A stretch of 35,856 nucleotides of DNA from DASTPP01 sp035762175 (GTDB taxonomy: Bacteria > Myxococcota_A > Polyangia > Polyangiales > Polyangiaceae), in NCBI GenBank assembly GCA_035762175.1, contig DASTPP010000002.1:1-35856 (forward strand). Reading direction: 5' to 3'. This document shows positions 1 through 7,609 of this stretch, piece after piece (position 1 is the stretch's first letter; each line of letters opens with the position of its first letter). The translations under genes were made by a program, and so were the position numbers. The notes beneath the pieces are model-generated. The model was given only the letters and a program-made list of their open reading frames with translations, made no database searches and was not told the origin of the DNA.

Positions 1-122
1 GCGGCCGGCGCGGGGGGCCGGCGCGCCGGCCGGCGCGGCGGGCCGGCGGGGTGGCCAGCGCGGCCCGGGGCGCTGGCGGGGGGCGGCCGCGGAGACGCGG
101 GCTCCGGGGCGGGGGCCCGGGC
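1..122. other. GC-only low-complexity end of window with a 16-bp palindrome
   Basis: This stretch is almost entirely G and C, built from GGCCGGCG-like runs. Positions 16-31 form a perfect 16-bp palindrome (GGCCGGCGCGCCGGCC). It lies about 90 bases beyond the stop codon of the minus-strand pheA gene, so it could act as a U-less hairpin terminator for that gene. I see no convincing gene here. Palindromes arise easily by chance in such GC-rich sequence. Confidence 0.35.
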
Positions 123-1211
123 TCAGGGCGCCGTGACGCCCTCGGCCGCGGGGTAGCTGCCGAGCCAGGTCACCGAGGGGCAGACGCCGCCGAGCGCGTC
201 GATCGCCGCGCGCACCGGGGCCTCGTCGGCGTGCCCCTCGAGGTCGCAGAGAAAGACGTAGTCCCAGGCGCGCTGCCGGCTCGGGCGCGACTCGATGCGC
301 GTCAGGCTGATGCCGCCCTGCTCGAAGATCTCGAGCGCCCGCTTGAGCGCGCCGCGCCCCTCTTTCAGCGAGAAGGCGAGCGTCGTCTTGTCGCGGCCGG
401 TGCGCGGCGCGTGCTCGCGGGCGATGACGATGAAGCGCGTGGCGTTGCCGGTCGCCATGTCCTGCACGCTCTCGCGCAGCACGGGCAGGTCGTAGATCTC
501 GGCGGCGAGCGCGCTGCCGATCGCCGCGCCCTCGGTGTCGGCGGCCGCCTCGCGCGCCGCCGCCGAGGTCGAGGGCGTCTGCACGAGCTGCGCGCCGGCG
601 AGGTTCTTCGCCAGCCAGAGCCGGCACTGGCCGAGCGCCTGCGGGTGCGAGTAGACGCGCCGCACGGCGCCGACGCTCGGCGCCCGCGACATCAGGCACT
701 GCACGACGTCGAGCACCAGCTCGCGGCGGATGCGCACGCGCCCCTGGCTCTCGAGCAGCGCGTCGACCGTGTGCGTGACCGAGCCCTCGGACGAGTTCTC
801 GACCGGCGCGACGCCGTAGGTCGCGACGCCCCGGTAGAGCGCGTCGAAGACGCCGTCGATGGTCGTCGTCTCCTGGTAGCTCGCCGACAGGCCGAAGAGG
901 CGGCGGGCGGCGGCGTGGCTGAAGCTGCCCGCCGGGCCGAGGAAGGCGACGGTCACCGCGTCCTGGAGCGCGCGGCTCGCGCTCATCACCTCGCGGAAGA
1001 CGGCCCGCAGGGCCCCGGCGGGGAAGCGCCCGTCGCCCATGCGCGCGAGCCGCTCGAGCACCTCGCGCTCGCGCTCGGGGTCGAAGGTGGGCAGCTTCGC
1101 GTCGCGCTTGGCCTGCAGGACCGCCCCCATGAGCCCCGCCCGCTCGTCGAGCAGGGCCACGATGCGTTCGTCCAGGGCGTTGATGCGCTTTCGTAGGTCG
1201 TCGAGCGACAT
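123..1211 (-). CDS. pheA: Bifunctional chorismate mutase / prephenate dehydratase (P-protein)
   Basis: This enzyme makes phenylpyruvate for phenylalanine synthesis: an N-terminal AroQ-type chorismate mutase (about residues 1-85) converts chorismate to prephenate, and a prephenate dehydratase domain (about 86-265) decarboxylates and dehydrates it. A C-terminal ACT domain (about 272-352) would bind phenylalanine for feedback control. Visible motifs are GPAGSFS near 92-98, ENSSEGSV near 138-145, the catalytic TRF at 258-260, and the ACT-domain ESRP at 307-310. The length of 362 residues fits the family. I chose the ATG at 1211 because AGGG lies a few bases upstream and the protein then begins MSLDDLRKRI, the usual mutase start; an in-frame ATG at 1232 is possible. 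It lies 125 bases downstream of the co-oriented ECF sigma gene, with a GC hairpin at about 1277-1291 between them. A second prephenate dehydratase lies at 6748-7605. Confidence 0.95.
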   Translation of the reverse strand: MSLDDLRKRINALDERIVALLDERAGLMGAVLQAKRDAKLPTFDPEREREVLERLARMGDGRFPAGALRAVFREVMSASRALQDAVTVAFLGPAGSFSHAAARRLFGLSASYQETTTIDGVFDALYRGVATYGVAPVENSSEGSVTHTVDALLESQGRVRIRRELVLDVVQCLMSRAPSVGAVRRVYSHPQALGQCRLWLAKNLAGAQLVQTPSTSAAAREAAADTEGAAIGSALAAEIYDLPVLRESVQDMATGNATRFIVIAREHAPRTGRDKTTLAFSLKEGRGALKRALEIFEQGGISLTRIESRPSRQRAWDYVFLCDLEGHADEAPVRAAIDALGGVCPSVTWLGSYPAAEGVTAP

Positions 1212-1336
1212 GCCGGCCCTAAAATGCCTCATTCGGCCCGCCTTGTCGACGCGCCGCGCAAAGGGCGACCCCCCCGCGCCCCTCGGGGGCGGGCCCCCCG
1301 GCCTCTCGCGGCCGCCCGGGCCTCTCGGCCCGCCCT

Positions 1337-2065
1337 TCAGGCGCTCGCGGCGTCGGCGGCGACCGCCTCACCGACGAGGGCGCGGAGCTGCTGGCGCGCC
1401 CGCCGCAGCCTCGACATCACCGTCCCCTGGGGGATCGAGAGCCGCCGCGCGATCTCGATGGCGGTCATCTCTTCGAGCTCGAAGAGGACGACGACCGAGC
1501 GCAGGTCGAAGGCCATGCGCTCGAGCGTGCGGTCGAGCAGCTCGCGGGCGCGCTTCTCGTCGGCGAGCGCCTCGGGCGTGGGGTCGTGCGTCGGGCGCGC
1601 GTCGAGGGACCCGTCGGGCGCGGCGCGCCGCTCGCGCGCGGCGACGCGGCGCCGGCCCGAGGCGACGCGCACGGCGACGCCGAAGACGAAGGCCCGCTCG
1701 CGGCCCTCGGCGATGTCGTCGAGGCGCCGGGAGGTGATGAAGAAGACCTCCTGGGTGGCGTCTTCGATCGCGTCTCGCGGCACGCCGAGGCGCCGCAGCA
1801 GGCGCCCGACGAAGTCGTACGAGTCGTCGAAGAGGCGGCGAAAGCGCAGCGCTCGCTCGCCCTCGGCGGGCGACGCCGGGGGCTCTGGCGCGGGCCCGGC
1901 CGCGGGGCGAGGGGCGCCGCCCCAGGCCCCGGCGCGCAAGGCGCTCGGCGCGCCGGGCGGGCGTGGGCGTGCTTCTTCGGGCGCCTCGCAGGGGGAGGCG
2001 CGGCGCGCGAAGAGGGCCCCGGGGCGGGGGGCTATGCCCGCCGCGTCACGGGCTCGCAAGGCCAC
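1337..2065 (-). CDS. ECF-type RNA polymerase sigma factor
   Basis: This is a sigma-70 family factor of the extracytoplasmic-function type. Region 2 lies at about residues 75-145, including the DATQEVFF helix that contacts core polymerase and the -10 element. A linker follows, then region 4 at about 172-232 with a helix-turn-helix (EIARRLSIPQGTVMSRLRRAR) that reads the -35 element. The start shown is a GTG at 2065, but the first 70 or so residues are Pro/Ala/Arg-rich low complexity, so the true start may be further downstream. No anti-sigma gene is adjacent. It is divergent from the TonB-receptor gene across an AT-richer intergenic region, so it may control that operon, as sigma/receptor pairs often do; this is inferred from position only. 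Confidence 0.88.
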   Translation of the reverse strand: MALRARDAAGIAPRPGALFARRASPCEAPEEARPRPPGAPSALRAGAWGGAPRPAAGPAPEPPASPAEGERALRFRRLFDDSYDFVGRLLRRLGVPRDAIEDATQEVFFITSRRLDDIAEGRERAFVFGVAVRVASGRRRVAARERRAAPDGSLDARPTHDPTPEALADEKRARELLDRTLERMAFDLRSVVVLFELEEMTAIEIARRLSIPQGTVMSRLRRARQQLRALVGEAVAADAASA

Positions 2066-2373
2066 CCTGGCTCGCGCGCCGCGGGGGCGCGTTTCGGCGG
2101 GGGGAGAGGGCCTTGGGCGAAGGACAGGGGGGGAGGAGGGGCGGACCGATAAGGCGGGGCAAAAGCATCATGATAAGACCTCAAGAGAGATAAGACGTGA
2201 AAGATTACAGCGGCGCGCGAAGGCCCCGGTGGGCCGAAACGTAAGCGTCAGACAGCGTACTACAACAAGGGGCAGAGGTCACTGCCCTGAAGAGCACTTT
2301 AGGTCAAGAGGGGCGCCGGAGGCGAGCGCAAAAGGGGGCGGCGGCGAGCGAGCGCGGCCGGCGCGGCCCTGGT
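2066..2373. promoter_or_regulatory. AT-richer divergent intergenic region between ECF sigma and TonB-receptor genes
   Basis: This 308-base gap is clearly less GC-rich than its surroundings from about 2140 to 2310, as expected for a two-way promoter region. It contains a short inverted repeat GGGCAG (2270-2275) / CTGCCC (2282-2287) and two AGGTCA copies (2276-2281 and 2301-2306). CGAAAC (2235-2240) and CGTA (2256-2259) are 15 bases apart, loosely resembling an ECF promoter on the plus strand. None of these sites is proven, and I see no gene here. Confidence 0.4.
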
Positions 2374-4809
2374 GTGCGGCGCCCGCGCGAAGGCGCCCAC
2401 CGCGCGGCGGCACTCGCGCCGCGCGGCCGCGTGGTGCATTTTGCTAGAGCGGGCCTCGCGGCGCAGTCTTCTCGGGGCGTTGCGGGCCGCTTCAACCCCT
2501 TGCAAAACCGCTCTGGCGCAAAGTACTCGGCGCTCTGGGGCCGAGGGGCGCGGTGGCGCGCGGCGGCTTGCGCGCTCGCCGCGTCCGGCGCCCTGCGGGG
2601 CGGCGTCGCGCGGGCGGCCGAGCCGGCGGCGGCCGGGGGGGCGGGCGCGGCGCTGCCCCCGCGCTTGCTCTCGTCGCCCGAGATCGCGTCGCCGCCCGGG
2701 GCCGAGGGGGCCGCGTCGGTCGTGCTCGAGGTGGTCGTGCGGGCGGACGGCACGGCGGGCGAGGCGCGCGCGGTCGAGGGGGCCGAGCCCTTCGTCGCGG
2801 CGGCGCTCGCGGCGGCGAGGGGGTTTCGCTTCGAGCCGGCGTCGCGGGCGGGCGCGCCGGTCGCGGCGCGCGTGCGCCTGGCCGTCTCGTTCCGGCCGCC
2901 CCCCGAGGCGGCGGCGGGCGAGGCGGCGCCGGCGCCGCAGGTGTCGACGGGCGCGGCGGGGGCGGGCGCGCCGGCGCGGGGCGGCCCGCGGGCGGAGGTG
3001 CGCGTGCGCGGGCAGCGGGCCGCGCCGGCGGTCACGAGCCTGTCGCGGGCGGAGGTGCGGCAGCTGCCGGGGGCCTTCGGCGACCCCTTTCGCGCGATCG
3101 AGGCGATGCCGGGGGTGACGCCCATCTTCTCGGGGCTGCCGTACTTCTACGTGCGGGGCGCGCCGCCGGGCAACGTCGGGTACTTTCTCGACGGGGTGCG
3201 CGTGCCCTATCTCTACCACGTCGCGCTCGGCCCCTCGGTGGTGCACCCGGGGCTCATCGAGCGCGTCGACCTGTACCCGGGGGGCTACCCGGCGCGCTTC
3301 GGACGCTTCGCCGGCGGGGTCGTGGCGGGCGAGACGGCGCCGCCGCGGCCCGAGTGGCACGGCGAGGGCAACGTGCGCGTCTTCGACGCCGGCGCCCTGG
3401 TCGAGGCGCCCTTCGCCGGCGGGCGGGGCACGGCGCTCGTCGGCGGGCGCTACTCGTACGCGGCGGCGGCCATCTCGCTGCTCTCGCCGGACACGACGCT
3501 CGACTACCGCGACTACCAGGTGCGCGTCTCGTACGCGCTGGGCCCGCGCGACCGGGTGAGCCTCTTCAGCTTCGGCGCCTACGACCTGGTGGGCGAGCGC
3601 GAGGGCGACGAGGTCGACGTCGCCTTCGGGGCCGAATTCTACCGGCTCGACCTGCGCCACGACCACGCCTTCGAGCCGGGCGGCGGGGGCATGCGGACGG
3701 CGCTCACGCTCGGCTTCGACCAGAGCCGCCTGCCCGACGAGCGCAACGCGCGCGACCACGTGCTCGGCGCGCGCGTCGAGCTCGAGCGGCCGCTCGGGGG
3801 CGGGGTCGAGCTGCGCGCGGGCGTCGACGCGATGGTCGACGACTACGAGGTCGATCTCGTCGGGTACGCCGACCCCTTCGACGCGCGCAACAGCGAGCTG
3901 CGCGAGCTGATCCCGACCCGCACGGACGTGGCCTTCGGGGCGCGCGCCGACCTCGTCTGGCGGCCCTGGCCGGGCGCGCAGGTGGTGCCCGGGCTGCGCG
4001 CCGACGTCTTCCGCTCGGGCGGCGAGGGCGCGGTCGCGGCCGACCCGCGCCTCGCGGCCTCGCTGCCGCTCGGGCGGGGGCTGCGGGCGGTGCACGCCTT
4101 CGGCCTCGCGCACCAGGTGCCTTCGTTCGTCGTGCCGGTGCCGGGCCTGGGCATCGGCCGGCTGAGCGGCGGGCTGCAGCGCTCGCTGCAGGCGAGCTCG
4201 GGCCTCGAGGTCGACCTCGGCGGCGGCACGAGCGCGAGCGGCACGGTCTTCAAGAACGCCTTCTTCGCGATGAGCGACGCGGCCGGCACGACGCGCGCCA
4301 ACGACGACGAGGGGGCCGCCTTCGGGGCGCGCGCGCTCGGCTCGGCCTACGGCCTCGAGCTCTTCCTGCGCCGCCGCCTGACGGGCCGGCTCGGCGGCTT
4401 CGTCACCTACACCCTCTCGCGCACGACCCGCAGCCTGGGGCGCGAGACGTTCCCCGCCACCTTCGACCGCACCCACGTGCTCAACGCGGCGCTCGCCTAC
4501 GGCCTGGGGCGGGGCTGGCGCGCGGGGACGCGCGTCGTGGTCTACACGGGCATCCCGCGCGCGACGTCCGACCCCGACGACGAGCGGCCCGGGGCGCCGG
4601 CCGCGCCGCCGGGGCCCCGGGCCAGGGGGCGCGAGCCGCCCTTCTTCCGGCTCGACCTGCGCCTCGAGAAGCGCTGGGACGTCGGGCGCGCGGGCTGGGT
4701 CTCGCTCGTCATCGAGGCGCTGAATGCTACGCTGAACCGAGAATTCGTCGGCGGCGAGCGCCTGGGCCCCATCAGCGTCCCGAGCGTCGGCGTCGAAGGA
4801 GGCCTCTAA
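2374..4809 (+). CDS. TonB-dependent outer-membrane receptor with N-terminal TonB-like domain
   Basis: This is an outer-membrane gated channel for energised uptake of an unknown ligand. A secretion signal core lies at about residues 60-80 (Ala-rich, ending ARA before AEP). A TonB C-terminal-like domain follows (about 95-175, with VVLEVVVRADGTAGEAR and FRFEPASRAGAPV), then a Pro/Gly/Ala linker. The plug domain (about 207-322) contains YVRGAPPGNVGYFLDGVRVP and YPGGYPARFGR. The rest is a beta barrel of alternating aromatic strands. A receptor carrying its own TonB-like segment is found in Deltaproteobacteria and Bacteroidetes. The start is uncertain: the reading frame opens with GTG at 2374, but the signal peptide would sit better with TTG at 2500; no clear ribosome-binding site decides it. 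A lipoprotein gene begins 4 bases after the stop. Confidence 0.85.
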   Translation: MRRPREGAHRAAALAPRGRVVHFARAGLAAQSSRGVAGRFNPLQNRSGAKYSALWGRGARWRAAACALAASGALRGGVARAAEPAAAGGAGAALPPRLLSSPEIASPPGAEGAASVVLEVVVRADGTAGEARAVEGAEPFVAAALAAARGFRFEPASRAGAPVAARVRLAVSFRPPPEAAAGEAAPAPQVSTGAAGAGAPARGGPRAEVRVRGQRAAPAVTSLSRAEVRQLPGAFGDPFRAIEAMPGVTPIFSGLPYFYVRGAPPGNVGYFLDGVRVPYLYHVALGPSVVHPGLIERVDLYPGGYPARFGRFAGGVVAGETAPPRPEWHGEGNVRVFDAGALVEAPFAGGRGTALVGGRYSYAAAAISLLSPDTTLDYRDYQVRVSYALGPRDRVSLFSFGAYDLVGEREGDEVDVAFGAEFYRLDLRHDHAFEPGGGGMRTALTLGFDQSRLPDERNARDHVLGARVELERPLGGGVELRAGVDAMVDDYEVDLVGYADPFDARNSELRELIPTRTDVAFGARADLVWRPWPGAQVVPGLRADVFRSGGEGAVAADPRLAASLPLGRGLRAVHAFGLAHQVPSFVVPVPGLGIGRLSGGLQRSLQASSGLEVDLGGGTSASGTVFKNAFFAMSDAAGTTRANDDEGAAFGARALGSAYGLELFLRRRLTGRLGGFVTYTLSRTTRSLGRETFPATFDRTHVLNAALAYGLGRGWRAGTRVVVYTGIPRATSDPDDERPGAPAAPPGPRARGREPPFFRLDLRLEKRWDVGRAGWVSLVIEALNATLNREFVGGERLGPISVPSVGVEGGL

Positions 4810-4813
4810 GCCC

Positions 4814-5713
4814 TTGCGCCGCCCGGTCGCCCCGCCGCTCGCCCTCGCGCTCGCCGCCGCCGCGTGCCTGCCCGAGAGCCGGCCGCCGCCGGGGCGCGCC
4901 GCGTTCTTCGTCTCCGCCGGGCCCGCGGCCGAGGCGGGCTCGGCCTTCGCCACCGCCGACGGCTGGTCGATCACCTTCGCGTCGGCGCTCTTCGGGGGCG
5001 CGTCGACCTCGTTCCGCGACGAAGAGGGCGACGGCTGCACCGAGTACTACTCGCGCTCGGTGAACGTGCTCTACGATCTCGTGCCGCCGGGGCCCAAGCC
5101 GGTGGCGTACGCGGCCGCCGAGGGCACGTGCCTGCAGGCGCTCTTCATCGAGGCGATGCCGGCGTACGGCGCGCTCGGCCCGGGCGTCGGCGCGGGCGCG
5201 CCAGAGCGGCTGCTCGAGGCCGCGCGCGAGGCGCCCGCGGGGGCGGCGCGGCCCTTCGCCGCCATGCTGGTGCGGGGCGAGGCGGCGCGGGGGCGGGAGC
5301 GCAAGGCCTTCGCCTGGCCCCTCTTCTTCGACCGCTACGCGGCCGCGTGCGCGACCGACACCGGCGTCTTCGCGACCGAGGTCAACAGCGAGGCCGAGTT
5401 CGAGGTCACGATCGAGTTCCGGCTCGAGCGGCTCTTCGGCGACCGGCTCGACCCGGCCGCGGCGCTGCGCTTCGAGCCCTTCGCCGCCGCCGACGCCGAC
5501 GCCGACGGCTCGGTCACGCGCGCCGAGCTCGCGCGGGTGCCGCTCGCGGGCCTCGCCGCCGCGGGCGGGGGCTACCGCGACGCGCCGAGCGTGCGGGGCG
5601 AGCCGCTCGTGCGGCCCGCCCCCCGGGGCGGCGTCCCGACGCTCGCCGACTTCCTCGACGCGCAGGCGATGCTCTTGCCCTCGCAGCGCGGGCAGAGCTA
5701 CTGCGCCCCCTGA
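4814..5713 (+). CDS. Predicted lipoprotein with EF-hand-like loop, TonB-receptor partner
   Basis: I do not recognise this family. The protein has 299 residues from a TTG start only 4 bases after the receptor stop codon, so the two genes are almost certainly cotranscribed. An Ala/Leu-rich signal ends in a lipobox with Cys18 (LAAAAC), predicting a lipid-anchored protein. Several further cysteines (in GDGCTEYY, GTCLQA, YAAACATD and the C-terminal YCAP) could form disulfides in the envelope. Residues near 228-238 (DADADGSVTRAEL) resemble a calcium-binding EF-hand loop, with Asp at positions 1, 3 and 5 and a Glu at the end. A role as surface partner for ligand capture by the upstream receptor is inferred from position only. 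Confidence 0.75.
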   Translation: MRRPVAPPLALALAAAACLPESRPPPGRAAFFVSAGPAAEAGSAFATADGWSITFASALFGGASTSFRDEEGDGCTEYYSRSVNVLYDLVPPGPKPVAYAAAEGTCLQALFIEAMPAYGALGPGVGAGAPERLLEAAREAPAGAARPFAAMLVRGEAARGRERKAFAWPLFFDRYAAACATDTGVFATEVNSEAEFEVTIEFRLERLFGDRLDPAAALRFEPFAAADADADGSVTRAELARVPLAGLAAAGGGYRDAPSVRGEPLVRPAPRGGVPTLADFLDAQAMLLPSQRGQSYCAP

Positions 5714-5720
5714 CGCCCTT

Positions 5721-5740
5721 GCCGGCGCGCGCGCGCCGGC
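5721..5740. terminator. Perfect 20-bp GC palindrome after the receptor/lipoprotein operon
   Basis: Bases 5721-5740 read GCCGGCGCGC followed by its exact reverse complement. The element starts 8 bases after the lipoprotein stop codon. As RNA it could form a very stable hairpin, but there is no T tract, so a terminator or transcript-end role is an inference. Confidence 0.5.
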
Positions 5741-5748
5741 GCACGCTC

Positions 5749-5770
5749 GGCGCCGCCCGCGGGCGGCGCC
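5749..5770. repeat. Perfect 22-bp GC palindrome followed by a 10-bp palindrome
   Basis: Bases 5749-5770 form a second perfect palindrome with arms GGCGCCGCCCG. A third, CCGGGCCCGG, occupies 5771-5780 and overlaps the first bases of the GGAGG ribosome-binding site (5779-5783) of the dehydrogenase gene. Stacked hairpins here could end the upstream transcript and also mask the downstream ribosome-binding site. Confidence 0.45.
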
Positions 5771-5787
5771 CCGGGCCCGGAGGCACC

Positions 5788-6723
5788 ATGACCAAGGGTT
5801 GGACGGCCGACGACGTGCCCCCGCAGCGCGGGCGCCTGGCCATCGTGACGGGGGCCAACAGCGGCCTCGGCTTCGAGACGGCCAAGGTGCTCGCCGCGCG
5901 GGGCGCGCGCGTCGTGCTCGCGTGCCGCAGCCCCGCGCGGGCCGAGGGCGCGCTCTCGGCGCTGCGCGGGGCGGCCCCGGGGGCCGCGATCGAGGCGATG
6001 GCGCTCGACCTCGCCGACCTCGCGTCGGTGCGCGCCTTCGCGCGCGCGGTCGCCTCGACGTACGGGGCCGTCGACCTGCTCGTCAACAACGCGGGGCTGA
6101 TGGCGATCCCGCGGGCGAAGACGGCCGACGGCTTCGAGATGCAGTTCGGCACCAACCACCTCGGCCACTTCGCCCTCACCGGCGCGCTGCTCGGCCCGCT
6201 CGAGAAGGCCCCCGCGGCGCGCGTCGTCAACGTCTCGTCGTTCGGCCACAAGCTCGGCCGCATGAACTTCGACGATCTGATGTACGCGTCGCGCGGCTAC
6301 GACCGGTGGGGCGCGTACCTGCAGAGCAAGCTCGCGAACCTGCTCTTCACCAACGAGCTCGCCCAGCGCCTCGGCCAGAAGGGCTCGACCGTCGTCGCGG
6401 TCGCCGCGCACCCCGGCTACTCGGCCACCAACCTGCAGGGCAAGGGCGCCGAGCTCGGCGGGCCCAAGGCCGAGGGGGCCTTCATGCGCCTGACCAACGC
6501 GCTCGTCGCGCAGTCGGCCGCCGAGGGCGCCTGGCCGCAGCTGCGGGCCGCGACCGACCCCGCGGCGCGCCCCGGCGACTACTACGGGCCGGCGGGCCTG
6601 CTCGAGGCCCGCGGCCCCGCGGTCAAGGTCGGCATGAGCGCCGCCGCGCGCGACCCCGAGGCGGCCCGGCGCCTCTGGCGAGAGTCGGTTCGGCTGACCG
6701 GCGAAGACTACGGCGGCCTCTGA
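5788..6723 (+). CDS. Short-chain dehydrogenase/reductase (retinol dehydrogenase/WWOX-like)
   Basis: This is an NAD(P)-dependent oxidoreductase of the classical short-chain dehydrogenase family with 311 residues. The Rossmann cofactor motif TGANSGLG is at 21-28, the NNAG motif at 100-103, a catalytic Ser in NVSSFGH (about 150-151), and the catalytic Tyr177-x3-Lys181 (YLQSK). The NxxHLGHF segment after NNAG and the AHPGY segment after the active site are typical of the retinol dehydrogenase/WW-domain oxidoreductase group. The substrate cannot be inferred. The ATG at 5788 is supported by GGAGG at 5779-5783. It is followed closely by the convergent prephenate dehydratase gene, with a shared hairpin over both stop codons. 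Confidence 0.93.
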   Translation: MTKGWTADDVPPQRGRLAIVTGANSGLGFETAKVLAARGARVVLACRSPARAEGALSALRGAAPGAAIEAMALDLADLASVRAFARAVASTYGAVDLLVNNAGLMAIPRAKTADGFEMQFGTNHLGHFALTGALLGPLEKAPAARVVNVSSFGHKLGRMNFDDLMYASRGYDRWGAYLQSKLANLLFTNELAQRLGQKGSTVVAVAAHPGYSATNLQGKGAELGGPKAEGAFMRLTNALVAQSAAEGAWPQLRAATDPAARPGDYYGPAGLLEARGPAVKVGMSAAARDPEAARRLWRESVRLTGEDYGGL

Positions 6724-6750
6724 CGCCCGGCGGGGCGCGCCGCCGCGTCA
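6721..6750. terminator. Hairpin spanning both stop codons of two convergent genes
   Basis: TGACGC (6721-6726) pairs with GCGTCA (6745-6750), and inside it GGCGG (6729-6733) pairs with CCGCC (6740-6744) around a 6-base loop. The outer arms contain the stop codons of the dehydrogenase (plus) and of the second prephenate dehydratase (minus). A two-way terminator is a reasonable inference, although there is no T tract. Confidence 0.5.
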
Positions 6751-7605
6751 GGTCAGCACCTCGTAGGTGCCGAGCAGCTTGACGCCGTGGCCGAGCGCGC
6801 GGACGGCTTCGAGCGCGCCCTCGGCCGCGCCGTTGCACTCGATGTCGAGGTAGAACACGTACGTCCAGGGGCCCGTGCGCGCGGGCCGCGCCTCGACGCG
6901 GCGCAGGTTGATCGCGGCCCGCGCGAACTCGCCGAGAATTTCGAAGAGCACGCCCGGGCGGTTGGCCGCGGGCTCGACGGCGACCGAGGCGCGCGGGCGC
7001 GAGAAGTCGGGGGGCCGGGCCGAGGCGAGCGCGCGCGCGGCCACGAAGCGGGTGCAGTTGTCGGCGGCGTTCTGCACGTCTTCGGCCCGCACGAGCTCGG
7101 CGTGGCGCGCGGCGTACTCGAGCGGCACGAGCGCGGCGCGGCCGGGGGCCTCGTCGGCGAGCAGGCGCTGGCCCGACTCGGCGTTCGAGCGCGTGAAGGC
7201 GACGTCGACCTCGGGCAGGTGCTCGGCCAGGTAGAGGTCGCACTGCGCGTGGGCGAGCGAGTGCGCGTAGAGCGCGCGCACGCCCGCGACCGGGCCCCGG
7301 GCGAGCAGCGCGTAGCGGATGCGCACGTCGACCTGCCACTCGATGAGCAGCGGCTCTTGCGCCAGCCGGTCTTGCGTGGCGATGACGGTGCCGCTGTCCG
7401 AGTTCTCGATCGGCGCGACCGCGAGCGAGCGCGGGTCGGCCGCCGCGCGCGCGAGCGCCTCGGCGATCGTCGGCGTGTAGACGAGCGCGGCCGGCGCGCC
7501 CGCGCGCGCGACGTGCGCCCGGACCCGCTCGGCCGCCCGCTCGCTGAAGGTGCCCTCGGGCCCGAGCGTGTAGATGCGTTCGACGGGGGCCGTCTCGCCT
7601 GCCAT
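6748..7605 (-). CDS. Monofunctional prephenate dehydratase with ACT domain (second copy)
   Basis: This is a second enzyme for the prephenate-to-phenylpyruvate step, lacking the chorismate mutase domain. The dehydratase domain (about residues 10-190) shows LGPEGTFSE (14-22), IENSDSGTV (67-75) and the catalytic CTRF at 184-187. The ACT domain (about 205-285) has EARP at 238-241 where the classical regulatory motif is ESRP, so phenylalanine control may differ. The family's usual SHPQA segment is AHSLAHAQC here. The sequence is clearly divergent from the pheA product in the same window. I chose ATG at 7605; an in-frame GTG at 7620 would overlap the upstream transporter gene by 11 bases. It lies 4 bases after that stop and is probably cotranscribed. 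It could instead be a related dehydratase such as an arogenate dehydratase. Confidence 0.88.
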   Translation of the reverse strand: MAGETAPVERIYTLGPEGTFSERAAERVRAHVARAGAPAALVYTPTIAEALARAAADPRSLAVAPIENSDSGTVIATQDRLAQEPLLIEWQVDVRIRYALLARGPVAGVRALYAHSLAHAQCDLYLAEHLPEVDVAFTRSNAESGQRLLADEAPGRAALVPLEYAARHAELVRAEDVQNAADNCTRFVAARALASARPPDFSRPRASVAVEPAANRPGVLFEILGEFARAAINLRRVEARPARTGPWTYVFYLDIECNGAAEGALEAVRALGHGVKLLGTYEVLT

Positions 7606-7609
7606 CGCC

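Noticed and set aside
51..1196. Long plus-strand reading frame opposite pheA
   Set aside because: Its Arg/Ala/Gly-rich translation has no recognisable motif and lies fully opposite a well-supported gene; GC-rich genes give such frames in all phases.
2299..5040. Very long minus-strand frame opposite the TonB receptor
   Set aside because: The translation is low complexity (Arg, Ala, Pro) and antisense to a gene with clear domains.
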